Of a stretch of DNA of 64,000 nt, positions 36,489-45,284 are shown piece after piece. The position numbers and the translations under genes are program-made. Position 1 is the first letter of the stretch. Each line of letters starts with the position of its first letter. The notes beneath the pieces are model-generated. The model saw nothing but the letters and a program-made list of their open reading frames with translations. It did no database searches and had not been told where the DNA came from. The DNA comes from Nocardioides nitrophenolicus (GTDB taxonomy: Bacteria; Actinomycetota; Actinomycetes; Propionibacteriales; Nocardioidaceae), in the NCBI RefSeq assembly GCF_016907515.1, contig NZ_JAFBBY010000001.1, positions 1,550,001-1,614,000 on the forward strand. Reading direction: 5' to 3'.

Positions 36489-36510
36489 CGTCTTGCCGGG
36501 ACCGGCCGGC

Positions 36511-37290
36511 TCAGCCGAAGCGGCCGGAGATGTAGGCCTCCGTGGCCGGGTCGTCGGGGTTGGCGAACATCTTCTTGGTCGGGTTGAACTCGACCAGGTG
36601 TCCGGGCTCGCCGGTCGCCTTGAGGTTGAAGAAGCCGGTGTCGTCGGAGACGCGGGCGGCCTGCTGCATGTTGTGGGTGACGATGACGATCGTGAACTCG
36701 TTCTTGAGCTCGTGGATCAGGTCCTCGATGGCCGAGGTCGAGATCGGGTCGAGCGCGGAGCACGGCTCGTCCATGAGCAGCACCTGCGGCTCGACGGCGA
36801 TCGCGCGGGCGATGCACAGCCGCTGCTGCTGACCGCCGGAGAGGCCCATGCCCGGCTTGTTGAGCCGGTCCTTGACCTCCTTCCACAGGTTGGCGCCGCG
36901 CAGCGACTTCTCGACGATGTCGTCGGCCGCAGACTTCTTCATCTTGCCCGCGTTGAGCTTGAGGCCCGCGAGGACGTTGTCGTAGATCGACATCGTCGGG
37001 AACGGGTTGGGGCGCTGGAAGACCATCCCGACCTGACGGCGTACGGCGACCGGGTCGACGCCGCTCTCGTAGAGGTCCTGCCCGTCGACGACGATCTTGC
37101 CCTCGACCCGGGCGCCCGGGATCACCTCGTGCATCCGGTTGAGGGAGCGAAGGAAGGTCGACTTGCCGCAGCCCGACGGACCGATGAAGGCGGTCACCGC
37201 GCCGGCCCGGATCGTCATGTTGACGCCCTGCACGGCGAGGAAGTCGCCGTAGTAGATGTTGACGTCGGAGACGTCGATGCTCTTGGCCAT
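36511..37290 (-). CDS. pstB: Phosphate ABC transporter ATPase
   Basis: A 259-residue ABC ATPase. Walker [10 protein letters not shown], the PstB-typical [16 protein letters not shown], the signature LSGGQQQRL and Walker [14 protein letters not shown] are all present, with the switch histidine in VTHNMQQA. It powers high-affinity phosphate import with PstA and PstC. The gene order pstS-pstC-pstA-pstB is conserved, and the start is 12 bases after the pstA stop. Confidence 0.97.
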   Translation of the reverse strand: MAKSIDVSDVNIYYGDFLAVQGVNMTIRAGAVTAFIGPSGCGKSTFLRSLNRMHEVIPGARVEGKIVVDGQDLYESGVDPVAVRRQVGMVFQRPNPFPTMSIYDNVLAGLKLNAGKMKKSAADDIVEKSLRGANLWKEVKDRLNKPGMGLSGGQQQRLCIARAIAVEPQVLLMDEPCSALDPISTSAIEDLIHELKNEFTIVIVTHNMQQAARVSDDTGFFNLKATGEPGHLVEFNPTKKMFANPDDPATEAYISGRFG

Positions 37291-37301
37291 GGTGTTGCCT
37301 C

Positions 37302-38357
37302 TCAGCCCTTCTTGGGCGCGAAGATCTTGCCGACGATGCGTGCTGCGAGGTTGAGCACCATCACGATGACGATGAGGATGAAGGCGGCGCCCCAGGCGAT
37401 CGCCTCCGCGGGGGCGTCGCCCCGCAGGTTCTGTCCGTAGATGAGGACCGGGAGGGTCGTCATCGCGCCGTCGAACAGGTTCATGTTGGTCCGGTCGGTG
37501 GCGCCGGCGATGAGGAGCAGCGGTGCGGTCTCGCCGATGACGCGGGAGATCGCGAGCGTGATGCCGGTGAGGATGCCGCCGATGGCGGTCGGGAGCACGA
37601 TCCGCACGATCGTCTTCCACTTCGGGGTACCGAGCGCGTACGACGCCTCGCGCAGGTCGTCGGGCACCAGCCGCAGCATCTCCTCGGTCGCCCGGACCAC
37701 GATCGGGATCATCAGCAAGGACAGCGCGACCGATCCTCCGAAGCCGGACACGTACGCCGGCCCGAAGAGCAGCGTGAACAGGGCGAAGGCGAACAGGCCG
37801 GCGACGATCGAGGGGATGCCGGTCATCACGTCGACCAGGAAGGTGATCGCCTTGGCCAGCTTGTTGCCCTTGCCGTACTCCACCAGGTAGACCGCCGCCA
37901 TCACGCCCACCGGGACGGAGATGACCGCGGCGCCGAGCGTGATCAGCAGGGTGCCGATGATCGCGTGGTAGACGCCGACGGGCTGGTCGATCTGGGTCTT
38001 GAAGAAGGAGTAGCTGAGGAAGGTGCCGTCGATCCGGCTCGCGCCCTTGTCGATGACCCGCCAGACCAGCGAGACCAGCGGGACGACGGCGATGCCGAAG
38101 GACGTCCAGATCAGGCCGGTCATCAGCCGGTCGGTGGCGCCGCGGCGGCCCTCGATCACCAGCGACCAGACCGGCAGCACGACCAGGAAGGCGAGCACGC
38201 CGAGCAGCACCGAGCCGACCAGGCCCATGCCGAGCACCAGCAGCAGGGCGCCGAACGCGACGGCGATGACGCCGACGATGAGCCCGGCCTGGCGCGGCAG
38301 CCGCGGCTGGACCAGCGGGACGTGCACCCGGGTCTGTACCTCTTCGAGCGTGGTCAT
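37302..38357 (-). CDS. pstA: Phosphate ABC transporter permease PstA
   Basis: A 351-residue permease. An extra pair of N-terminal membrane helices and the usual six-helix core are followed by the ABC-permease EAA loop [22 protein letters not shown]. The N-terminus is longer than in E. coli PstA, as is usual in actinobacteria. It overlaps the pstC stop by four bases (ATGA). Confidence 0.94.
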   Translation of the reverse strand: MTTLEEVQTRVHVPLVQPRLPRQAGLIVGVIAVAFGALLLVLGMGLVGSVLLGVLAFLVVLPVWSLVIEGRRGATDRLMTGLIWTSFGIAVVPLVSLVWRVIDKGASRIDGTFLSYSFFKTQIDQPVGVYHAIIGTLLITLGAAVISVPVGVMAAVYLVEYGKGNKLAKAITFLVDVMTGIPSIVAGLFAFALFTLLFGPAYVSGFGGSVALSLLMIPIVVRATEEMLRLVPDDLREASYALGTPKWKTIVRIVLPTAIGGILTGITLAISRVIGETAPLLLIAGATDRTNMNLFDGAMTTLPVLIYGQNLRGDAPAEAIAWGAAFILIVIVMVLNLAARIVGKIFAPKKG

Positions 38358-39322
38358 CGCGCCATCCGCCTCTCGCTGCGGCCCACGATCCAGCGGGCGA
38401 GGAAGTTGACCAGGAAGGTCATCAAGAAGAGCACCAGGCCGGTCGCGACCAGCACGTTGAGCAGGTCGGCGCTGCGCTCCTTGTACTTGAGCGCGATGTT
38501 GGCGGCGATCGAGGTCGGGCTCGAGGAGCCGATGACGTTCCAGGACAGGTCGAAGCCGAACGAGAGCACCATCGTGACCGCCATCGTCTCGCCGAGCGCG
38601 CGGCCCAGGCCCAGCATCACGGCGGACACCATGCCGGAGCGGGCGTAGGGGAAGACGGTCATCCGGATCATCTCCCACCGCGTCGCGCCGAGGGCCAGCG
38701 CGGCCTCCTCGTGCAGGCGCGGCGTCCGGGTGAACACCTCGCGACTGATGGCGGTGATGATCGGGAGGATCATGATCGCGAGCACGATGCCCGCGGTGAG
38801 GATCGAGCGACCGGTCGCGTTCGGCTCGCCGAACAGGTTCCCGATGATCGGGATCGGGCCGAGGTGCTCGTGCAGCCACACGTGCATCGGCTTCAGCTTG
38901 TTGGCGAGGAAGAAGGCGCCCCACAGGCCGTAGACGACCGACGGCACGGCGGCCAGCAGGTCGATCACGTAGGCCACCGGGCCCGCGATCCACTTGGGCG
39001 CGTAGTGGCTGATCACCAGCGCGATCCCGAAGGCCAGCGGCACCGCGATGATCAGCGCGATGACCGACGCCGTGAACGTGCCGACGAGCAGCGGGACGAC
39101 ATAGCCCAGGAAGCTCTCGGCGTGCGGGCCGTAGACCTCGGCCGGCTTCGAGAAGCCCGGCGCGCCCTTGATCGCGAGGAAGATGAAGACGCCCGCCAGG
39201 GCGGCCAGGATGGTCAGGCCGGCCGCCAGGGCGGTGCCGGCGAAGATCCGGTCGCCGACGCCGGCGCGGGCCTTCGCCCAGTTCGCGGAGGCGTCCTCGA
39301 CCTCGGCGGTGGGTGCTGTCAC
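38354..39322 (-). CDS. pstC: Phosphate ABC transporter permease PstC
   Basis: A 322-residue permease with a cytoplasmic N-terminal extension of about 25 residues and six membrane helices. The EAA loop is [23 protein letters not shown]. The GTG at 39322 is chosen for the GAGGTGA about six bases upstream; a longer open frame would run into the intergenic hairpin. It forms the membrane channel with PstA. Confidence 0.92.
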   Translation of the reverse strand: MTAPTAEVEDASANWAKARAGVGDRIFAGTALAAGLTILAALAGVFIFLAIKGAPGFSKPAEVYGPHAESFLGYVVPLLVGTFTASVIALIIAVPLAFGIALVISHYAPKWIAGPVAYVIDLLAAVPSVVYGLWGAFFLANKLKPMHVWLHEHLGPIPIIGNLFGEPNATGRSILTAGIVLAIMILPIITAISREVFTRTPRLHEEAALALGATRWEMIRMTVFPYARSGMVSAVMLGLGRALGETMAVTMVLSFGFDLSWNVIGSSSPTSIAANIALKYKERSADLLNVLVATGLVLFLMTFLVNFLARWIVGRSERRMAR

Positions 39323-39394
39323 TGCTGTCACCTCATGCTCGGGTGCTGCTCGGGTGCTGCTGGGGGCTGTGGGGACCCGGTTCCCCACGGGCGG

Positions 39395-39429
39395 AGGGGG
39401 TGAGGACGGGATCGCCGTCCTCACCCCCT
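39395..39429 (-). terminator. Hairpin between pstS and pstC
   Basis: A perfect 15-base stem (39395-39409 and 39415-39429) with a 5-base loop lies nine bases after the pstS stop. A second weaker stem, GTGGGGA / TCCCCAC (39369-39375 and 39382-39388), follows. No run of U residues is present, so it more likely stabilises the pstS message or causes partial termination, which would give excess binding protein over PstCAB. Confidence 0.75.
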
Positions 39430-39437
39430 GCCGTGGG

Positions 39438-40538
39438 TCACTTGGCGGAGATGCCCGCCACGATCTCCTGGGCCTTGCTGGCGGTCTCGGGCGCGAGCTT
39501 GGCGGAGCCGGCGAAGTCCGCCGCCTCGGCCTGGCCCTCGTCGGAGACGATGTAGCTCAGGTAGCCCTTGACGTTGGCCGCCTCGGCCGCGTCGTCGTAC
39601 TTCTCGCAGGCGATGAGGTAGGACAGCAGGATGACCGGGTAGGCGCCGGCCTCGGTGGTGGTGCGGTCCACGTCGACGGCGATGTCGGTGGCGTCGCGGC
39701 CCTCGACGGTCGGCGAGACGGCGACGGTCTTGGCGGCGCCGTCGGGCGACGGGGCGACGTACTCCTCGCCGACCTTCACGTCGACGTGCTTGAGGTCGCC
39801 CGTCTGGCTGGCGTCGGCGTAGCCGATCGTGCCCTCGGTGTCACCGATCGTCTTGACGACACCCGAGGTGCCCTCGGCGGACACGCCGCCGGAGACCGGG
39901 AAGGCGTCGGCGGCCTCGTACGACCAGGCGTCGGGCGCGACCTTGCCGAGGTAGTCGGTGAAGTTCTTGGTCGTGCCCGAGTCGTCGGCGCGGTGCACGG
40001 GCGTGATCTTCAGGTCGGGGAGCTTCGCGTCGGGGTTCTGGTCGGCGATCGCCTTGTCGTTCCAGTTGGCGATCTTGCCGTCGAAGATCTTCGCGATCGT
40101 GTCGGCGTCGAGGTTGAGGGTCTCGACGTCCGGCAGGTTGTACGCGATGGCGATCGAGGAGATGTAGGCCGGGATCTCGACGACGTTGCCGCCGCAGCGC
40201 TCCTTGGCGGTCGCGAGCTCCTCCTCGGAGATGTAGGAGTCGGAGCCGGCGAAGGACAGCGCGCCGCTGGTGAACTGGCTGCGGCCGTCGGTCGAGCCGA
40301 GCAGGGCGTAGTCGATGGTGAGGCCGCTGTTCTGACCCTGGAACGCGGTCTTCCACGCCTCCTGGGCCTTCTCCTGCGACGTCGCGCCGCCGCCCTTCAG
40401 GTTGCCGCTGAGGCTGCTGCCGGAGTCGCCGCCGTTGTCGCTGCCGCCGTCCTCGTTGGACGCGCCGCAGGCGCTCATGAGCAGGGCCAGAGCAGCGATG
40501 CCGGGCACCGCGGCGTTGCGGATGGACTTGAGGTTCAA
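39438..40538 (-). CDS. pstS: Phosphate-binding lipoprotein
   Basis: A 366-residue phosphate ABC-transporter binding protein. The lipoprotein signal peptide ends MSAC with Cys24 as the lipidated residue, then a Gly/Ser-rich linker. Phosphate-binding loops are recognisable in GGGATSQ, SFAGSDSYIS and HRADDSGTTKNF. It captures phosphate outside the membrane and delivers it to PstCA. First gene of the pst transcript, with a PHO box about 100 bp upstream. Confidence 0.95.
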   Translation of the reverse strand: MNLKSIRNAAVPGIAALALLMSACGASNEDGGSDNGGDSGSSLSGNLKGGGATSQEKAQEAWKTAFQGQNSGLTIDYALLGSTDGRSQFTSGALSFAGSDSYISEEELATAKERCGGNVVEIPAYISSIAIAYNLPDVETLNLDADTIAKIFDGKIANWNDKAIADQNPDAKLPDLKITPVHRADDSGTTKNFTDYLGKVAPDAWSYEAADAFPVSGGVSAEGTSGVVKTIGDTEGTIGYADASQTGDLKHVDVKVGEEYVAPSPDGAAKTVAVSPTVEGRDATDIAVDVDRTTTEAGAYPVILLSYLIACEKYDDAAEAANVKGYLSYIVSDEGQAEAADFAGSAKLAPETASKAQEIVAGISAK

Positions 40539-40634
40539 GGAACTGCCTCTCGGAGGTGAGGGGCTCTCGTCCCGCCCCTCGATTCGTACTGGACGATCGA
40601 GAAGTTAGGCAGGGTCGGTAACACAACTCCCCGG

Positions 40635-40656
40635 CCGATCTGAACGAACGGTGAAC
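40635..40656 (-). promoter_or_regulatory. PHO box upstream of pstS
   Basis: Read on the minus strand, two contiguous 11-base units GTTCACCGTTC (40656-40646) and GTTCAGATCGG (40645-40635) fit the tandem PhoP-binding consensus. The site is 97 bases upstream of the pstS start, a normal position for an activator. The remaining intergenic bases up to the mutT1 stop at 40735 show nothing else clear. Confidence 0.75.
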
Positions 40657-40734
40657 AGTGGCAGTCGGGGCGGCGATGGCCCGTGGCCCACGTCTCAGGC
40701 CGGGGTCGGGCGGGAAGGTCAGCCGGGGGCCGGA

Positions 40735-41595
40735 TCAGCGGGGCTGGTGGCGCTCCACCGCCACCACGCGGCCCTTGCGCACGTGGAGCACCAGGAGCTC
40801 GGCCGGCGCAAGGCCCGCGTCGGGCGCGAGCTCGACCCCGAGCGCGTCGTACACGTGGCACAGGACCGGGCGGTGGGTGCACAGCACGCTGCCCTCCTCG
40901 CCCGCGAGGAGCTCCTCGACGATCTTCGCGACCGCGCGCGGGGTGGCGTGCTCCTCGCTCAGCCGCGGCCGCAGGTCCAGGGCGTACCCGGCCGTCTCGG
41001 CGTACGGGCGCACGGTCTGCACGCACCGGGTGCTGGTGGACGTGGTGATCCGGGTGACGTCGTACGCCGCCAGCAGTGGGACCAGGCGGTCCGCCTCCAG
41101 CTCCCCCACCTTGAGCAGGGTGCGTGCGGCGTCCGGTCCGTGCCAGGCTCCCCGCGAGCGGGCCTGGGCATGGCGCAGCACGACCACCGCGTGGGTCCTG
41201 CGGCGCACCCGCAGCGCCGCCGTCAGCGTCTCCCGGTCGTGCTCGTAGCTCAGTCGCGCCGGCGCCTCGTCGACCGGCACCCACGCCACCGCGTCGATCT
41301 CGTCGTTGGGCCGGTACGCCGACACGTCGTCGTCGCCCACGACCCGGCCGGTCCAGTAGTGGACGGTCTTCATCCGCCGCGCGACGGGGTAGCGCTGCGA
41401 GGGCAGCGGCGGGCCCAGGCGGACGTGGACGCCGGTCTCCTCGGCCACCTCCCGGACCGCCGCCGCGGTGGGATGCTCGCCACGGTCCAGCTTGCCCTTG
41501 GGGAAGGACCAGTCGTCGTACTTCGGGCGGTGGACCAGCAGCACCTCCCGTCCGGGACGGAACACCACCACGCCGGCAGCGAGGATGTCGGGCAC
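40735..41595 (-). CDS. mutT1: Nudix hydrolase fused to histidine phosphatase (MutT1-like)
   Basis: A 286-residue fusion. The N-terminal Nudix domain has the box GKLDRGEHPTAAAVREVAEETGV at about residues 33-55. The C-terminal domain is a histidine phosphatase with VLRHAQARSRGAW (RHA instead of RHG, as in mycobacterial MutT1) and LCTHRP. It hydrolyses 8-oxo-(d)GTP and diadenosine polyphosphates. GTG at 41595 is preferred; an ATG at 41628 would overlap the start codon of the divergent gene. Confidence 0.87.
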   Translation of the reverse strand: MPDILAAGVVVFRPGREVLLVHRPKYDDWSFPKGKLDRGEHPTAAAVREVAEETGVHVRLGPPLPSQRYPVARRMKTVHYWTGRVVGDDDVSAYRPNDEIDAVAWVPVDEAPARLSYEHDRETLTAALRVRRRTHAVVVLRHAQARSRGAWHGPDAARTLLKVGELEADRLVPLLAAYDVTRITTSTSTRCVQTVRPYAETAGYALDLRPRLSEEHATPRAVAKIVEELLAGEEGSVLCTHRPVLCHVYDALGVELAPDAGLAPAELLVLHVRKGRVVAVERHQPR

Positions 41596-41626
41596 GGGCC
41601 CCAGCGTAGGGCCATAGGGTTCAGCC

Positions 41627-42676
41627 ATGCGTCGCCGCTGGATCCTGCTCCTCGCCCTCGCGATTCTCGTCGTGGCGGCGGTCGCGGTGGTCGGCTGGCG
41701 GCTGCGCACCGATGACCGCTCCCGGTTCGCCACCGCACTGGAGCTCGCACCCACGTCCGCGGCCCGGTTCAGCTGGACCGACTGGGCCGCGGTGCGCAGC
41801 GAGCTCGGGGCGGACCTGTCGGCGTCCTCGAGCGGGGCGGACGTCGACGACTTCCTCCAGGACGCCTTCGACCGGGACCTGGCCTCCACCACGGCCCTGG
41901 ACGCGTCTGCGCCGACCCTGCAGGACGAGCTGGGCTTCTCCCCCGCCACCCTCGGCTGGGAGCTGTTCACCCAGGGCAAGGACGGCGCACTGGTGCTGAT
42001 GGGGCTGCCCGACGGCTTCGACGTGGCCGGGCTGCGCGAGCGGCTGCGCGCGGTGGGCTTCGAGGAGCCCGACGACGCCGACGGCGTCTGGCGTGGTGGC
42101 GTCGACCTGCTCGAGGGACTCGGCGGCCCGGTCACCCCGGAGCTCGCCGCGCTCCAGATCGACGAGGACGCCGGCGTCCTGGTCGGCAGCGACGACCCCG
42201 ACTTCCTCGCCCGGCGCGACGAGCTGGCCCGCGGCGGCGAGGAGGACGGGGTCAGCGACGTGGTGACCGCGGTCGGTCCCGCGCTCAGTGCCTCGGTGGC
42301 CACCGGCGACCAGGCCTGCTCCGAGCTGGCGATGACCGACGCCGACCCCGCCGACCGGACCCGCGCCACCGAGCTGGTCGAGCAGGCCGGCGGCGTCCAC
42401 CCGCTGACGGGCTTCGCCATCGCCGCGCAGCCCGGCGGCGGGATCCGGGTGGCGATGGCGTTCGAGAACGACGAGCAGGCCCGCGAGGACGCCGACAGCC
42501 GCTCGCGTCTCGCCGCCGGCCCGGCGCCCGGCCAGGGCGGCAGCTTCCCCGAGCGCTTCGAGCTCGGCAAGGTGGTCGCGAACGGGCGGGTGCTGACGAT
42601 GGCGATGACGCCGGTCGAGGGCACCTACGTGCTCTCCGACCTCAGCCACGGGCCGGTGCTCTTCGCGACCTGCTGA
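41627..42676 (+). CDS. Membrane-anchored or secreted protein of unknown function
   Basis: A 349-residue protein with an N-terminal signal-anchor (residues 5-24, WILLLALAILVVAAVAVVGW) after three arginines, and no lipobox. The rest is an acidic extracytoplasmic domain without a motif I recognise. DUF3352-like features are weak and I do not assign one. The start codon overlaps the opposite ATG alternative of mutT1, so the two genes are tightly divergent. A Gly/Asp-rich stretch lies near the middle. Confidence 0.65.
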   Translation: MRRRWILLLALAILVVAAVAVVGWRLRTDDRSRFATALELAPTSAARFSWTDWAAVRSELGADLSASSSGADVDDFLQDAFDRDLASTTALDASAPTLQDELGFSPATLGWELFTQGKDGALVLMGLPDGFDVAGLRERLRAVGFEEPDDADGVWRGGVDLLEGLGGPVTPELAALQIDEDAGVLVGSDDPDFLARRDELARGGEEDGVSDVVTAVGPALSASVATGDQACSELAMTDADPADRTRATELVEQAGGVHPLTGFAIAAQPGGGIRVAMAFENDEQAREDADSRSRLAAGPAPGQGGSFPERFELGKVVANGRVLTMAMTPVEGTYVLSDLSHGPVLFATC

Positions 42677-42893
42677 GGACGTGAGGGACGGCAGCGCGAC
42701 CGACCGAGCGCGGCGGGTAGCGCGAGCGACGCGCTCGCGCCCCGTGCCCTCCCCCTCGCGTCGGCCCTCGCGGGAAGCGAGTCTTTCCGCGAGCCGACCG
42801 GCTGGCCGCCAGACCAACCGAACGACGACGAGAGCCAACCGCGTGCGCGGCAGCGCGGCGCGAGGAACGAGCGACGCCCTCGCGCCATCCAGA
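42677..42893. repeat. GC-rich repeat region between convergent genes
   Basis: A 217-bp gap with no credible gene. A near-direct repeat of 20 bases, GCGAGCGACGCGCTCGCGCC (42722-42741) and ACGAGCGACGCCCTCGCGCC (42868-42887), flanks a long imperfect hairpin. The hairpin (42760-42798) has GTCGG/CCGAC outer and CTCGCGG/CCGCGAG inner arms. It may end transcription in both directions. Arginine-rich translations here are artefacts of composition. Confidence 0.65.
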
Positions 42894-43034
42894 TCAGACG
42901 CCGAGAATCCGGTCGATCTCCTCGACGGTGAGCCGCTCGTCGGAGTTGCTGGCGGCGATGATCAGGTTGGTGGTCAGCTCGACCTCCACGAGGAGGTCGC
43001 CGTCCTCGAGGGTCACGTCGAACTGATCGGCCAT
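42894..43034 (-). CDS. Small conserved-looking protein (46 residues)
   Basis: A 46-residue acidic protein (starts MADQFDVTLEDGDLL, ends EEIDRILGV). A strong GGGAGGGGAAGG sits immediately upstream of the ATG at 43034, and the sequence has natural amino-acid composition in contrast to its surroundings. A beta-strand pair followed by a helix is likely. It lies downstream of cspA on the same strand but beyond the cspA terminator. Function unknown; similar small proteins occur in actinobacteria, which I cannot verify here. Confidence 0.68.
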   Translation of the reverse strand: MADQFDVTLEDGDLLVEVELTTNLIIAASNSDERLTVEEIDRILGV

Positions 43035-43120
43035 CCTTCCCCTCCCTCGACCTGAGCCAGCACGGTATTCCGATCCCATGATCCCCCGCGCGGTCCCCGA
43101 CAAACCCAAAAAGTTCCGGA

Positions 43121-43158
43121 AAAATTCGTGAGGCCCCGCCGAGCCGGCGGGGCCTCAC
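43121..43158 (-). terminator. Rho-independent terminator of cspA
   Basis: A perfect 14-base stem, GTGAGGCCCCGCCG (43128-43141) and its complement (43145-43158), with a 3-base loop. On the minus strand it is followed by GAATTTTTCC, giving a U-run. It lies 15 bases after the cspA stop and is the clearest intrinsic terminator in the window. Confidence 0.93.
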
Positions 43159-43172
43159 GGAGGACGGGTCGC

Positions 43173-43376
43173 TCAGAGGGGGCGGACGTTCTCCGCCTGG
43201 GGGCCCTTGGGGCCCTGGGTGACGTCGAACTCGACCTTCTGGTTGTCCTCCAGCGACTTGTAGCCGTTGGTCTGGATCGCCGAGTAGTGGACGAAGACGT
43301 CGTCGCCGCCACCCTCCTGCTCGATGAAGCCGAAGCCCTTCTCGGCGCTGAACCACTTCACGGTGCCCTGAGCCAT
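43173..43376 (-). CDS. cspA: Cold shock protein
   Basis: A 67-residue single cold-shock-domain protein, with RNP1 KGFGFIEQ and RNP2 VFVHYSAI. It binds single-stranded nucleic acid and melts RNA structure. The ATG at 43376 has GAGGAG about 10 bases upstream. The 279-bp region upstream to the BVMO stop (43377-43655) has no gene and probably contains the promoter and a long untranslated leader, as is common for csp genes; no specific element was identified in it. Confidence 0.95.
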   Translation of the reverse strand: MAQGTVKWFSAEKGFGFIEQEGGGDDVFVHYSAIQTNGYKSLEDNQKVEFDVTQGPKGPQAENVRPL

Positions 43377-43655
43377 GTTGCTCGTTACTCCTCGTATCGG
43401 GGCGAGAGCCGCCACCTCGACGGCCCGCAGCGGCTGCGATGACGCGTCGCTCCGATGCGTGATGACGACACCACAAACCAGAACGCCGTCGGCCACAGAC
43501 TCCGCAGGCGTTCACCTTCGAGAACTGCAGCCGCTGCGCATCCGACACTACCAATCTGCGACGACAGCGGAACCTCTGTGCCGCCACGAACTTCGGTTCG
43601 GTCATGAAGGTTCTGCAACACACGTGTGACAGCCCGGAAAACCGGTCCGGGTGGC

Positions 43656-45284
43656 TCAGTCGGGGTCCGCCGCGGGGGCCGCGACCCGGGTCAGGACGTA
43701 GCCCTCGTAGCCGTTGTCGCGGGCCCGGTCGCAGGCGCGACGGTAGGTGCCGAAGCCGCCGATGTAGGGCATGAAGGTGCGCTTCTTGCCCTCGATGTTG
43801 GCCCCCAGGTACCACGACGCGGCCTTGACGAAGAGCGTCCCCTCGGCGACCTCGCCGAGGTGCTCGGTCCACTTCTCCGCGGCGTCGCGGCGCGGCTCGG
43901 CCTGGTCGATGCCGTGGGCACGGCAGTGGCCGATCAGCTCCATGCCCCAGTCGACCTGCTGCTCGGTGTGGGTCGCCATGTTCGCCAGCACCGAGGGGCT
44001 GCCCGGGCCGTTGAGGGTGACCAGGTTGGGGAAGCCGGCCACCCCGAGCCCGAGGTACGTCGTGGGCCCGCCGGCCCACTCGTCGGCGAGCACCGCGCCC
44101 CGCGGGCCCCGGACGTCGATCGCGGTGAGCGCGCCGGTGAGCGCGTCGAAGCCGGTGGCGAAGACCAGCACGTCCAGCTCGTACGACGCGTCGGCGGTCT
44201 TGATCCCCCAGGAGGTGACCTGCTCGATCGGGTGCGTGCGCAGGTTGACCAGCTCGACGTTCTCCCGGTTGTACATCGCGTAGTAGCCGGTGTCGGTGAC
44301 GATCCGCTTGGTACCGATCGGGTGGTCGTCGGGGACCAGGTCGTCGGCCACGGCGGGATCGGCGACGATCTCCCGGATCTTCGCCTCGGCGAACTCACGG
44401 GCGTAGTCGTTGGCGACCAGGTCGGTGCTCTGGTCGGGGAAGGTCTTGGCGAACAGCACCCCGCCCTCCTGCCAGCGCGCCTCGAAGGCCCGCTGCCGCT
44501 CCTCGGCGCTGACCTCGGTCGCCTTGCGCTCGTGGGTCGTGCTCAGGGACCCGGCGGGCGCGTAGCGGGAGCTCTCGCGCCGCTGCGGGTAGGTCTCCTG
44601 GACCCGCTGCCACTCCTCGTCTGTGAGCGGCCGGTTGCGCGCGGGGACGGTGTAGTTGGCGGTGCGCTGGAAGACGGTCAGCGACCGGGCCCGCTCGGCC
44701 AGCAGCGGCGCGGCCTGGATGCCGGAGGACCCGGTGCCGATCAGGCCGACCCGCTTGCCGGCGAGGTCGACCGGCTCGTCGGGCCACTGCGCGGTGTAGA
44801 GCGTCGTCCCCGCGAACTCGTCGATGCCCGGCAGGTCGGGGCGGTGGGGCGCGGACAGGCACCCGGTCGCCATCATCATCCACCTGCTGCGCAGCGAGCT
44901 GCCGTCGTCGAGGGTCACGGTCCAGGTGGACGCGTCGTCGTCGAACTGGGCCGCGGTGACCCGGCGACCGAAGGTGAAGTGGCGTCGCAGGTCGTAGCGG
45001 TCGGCGACGTGGTCGAGGTACGCGCGGATCTCGGGCTGGGTGGCGAACCGCTCGGTCCACCGCCACTCCTGCTCGAGCCGGCGGTCGAAGGAGTACGAGT
45101 AGTCGACGCTCTCGACGTCGCAGCGCGCGCCGGGATACCGGTTCCAGTACCAGGTGCCGCCGACGCTGTCGCCGGCCTCGACGCCGACGACGTCGAGTCC
45201 TCGCTCGAGCGCGCGGTACATCGCGTAGATGCCGGCGAGGCCAGCGCCCACGATGACGAGGTCACGGGTGGCGGGGGTGGTCAT
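43656..45284 (-). CDS. Baeyer-Villiger-type flavin monooxygenase
   Basis: A 542-residue class B flavoprotein monooxygenase of the cyclohexanone-monooxygenase type. FAD-binding VGAGLAGIYAMYRAL, the GGTWYWNRYPGARCD motif and the NADPH-binding IGTGSSGIQA are all present. In the BVMO fingerprint FxGxxxHxxxW, the sequence FAGTTLYTAQWP has Tyr where His is expected. It would insert oxygen next to a ketone to give an ester or lactone. Its ATG overlaps the stop of the esterase gene, and an SDR lies upstream: a ketone-degradation module. Confidence 0.85.
   Translation of the reverse strand: MTTPATRDLVIVGAGLAGIYAMYRALERGLDVVGVEAGDSVGGTWYWNRYPGARCDVESVDYSYSFDRRLEQEWRWTERFATQPEIRAYLDHVADRYDLRRHFTFGRRVTAAQFDDDASTWTVTLDDGSSLRSRWMMMATGCLSAPHRPDLPGIDEFAGTTLYTAQWPDEPVDLAGKRVGLIGTGSSGIQAAPLLAERARSLTVFQRTANYTVPARNRPLTDEEWQRVQETYPQRRESSRYAPAGSLSTTHERKATEVSAEERQRAFEARWQEGGVLFAKTFPDQSTDLVANDYAREFAEAKIREIVADPAVADDLVPDDHPIGTKRIVTDTGYYAMYNRENVELVNLRTHPIEQVTSWGIKTADASYELDVLVFATGFDALTGALTAIDVRGPRGAVLADEWAGGPTTYLGLGVAGFPNLVTLNGPGSPSVLANMATHTEQQVDWGMELIGHCRAHGIDQAEPRRDAAEKWTEHLGEVAEGTLFVKAASWYLGANIEGKKRTFMPYIGGFGTYRRACDRARDNGYEGYVLTRVAAPAADPD

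Noticed and set aside
37302..38993. A fusion of PstA and PstC suggested by one long open frame
   Set aside because: The upstream part is a different frame of pstC; the ATGA overlap at 38354-38357 gives two normal permeases.
42681..43055. Arginine/serine-rich reading frame in the repeat region after the membrane-anchored protein
   Set aside because: No ribosome binding site, extreme composition and overlap with a repeat-rich gap; the small gene on the opposite strand explains the only protein-like part.
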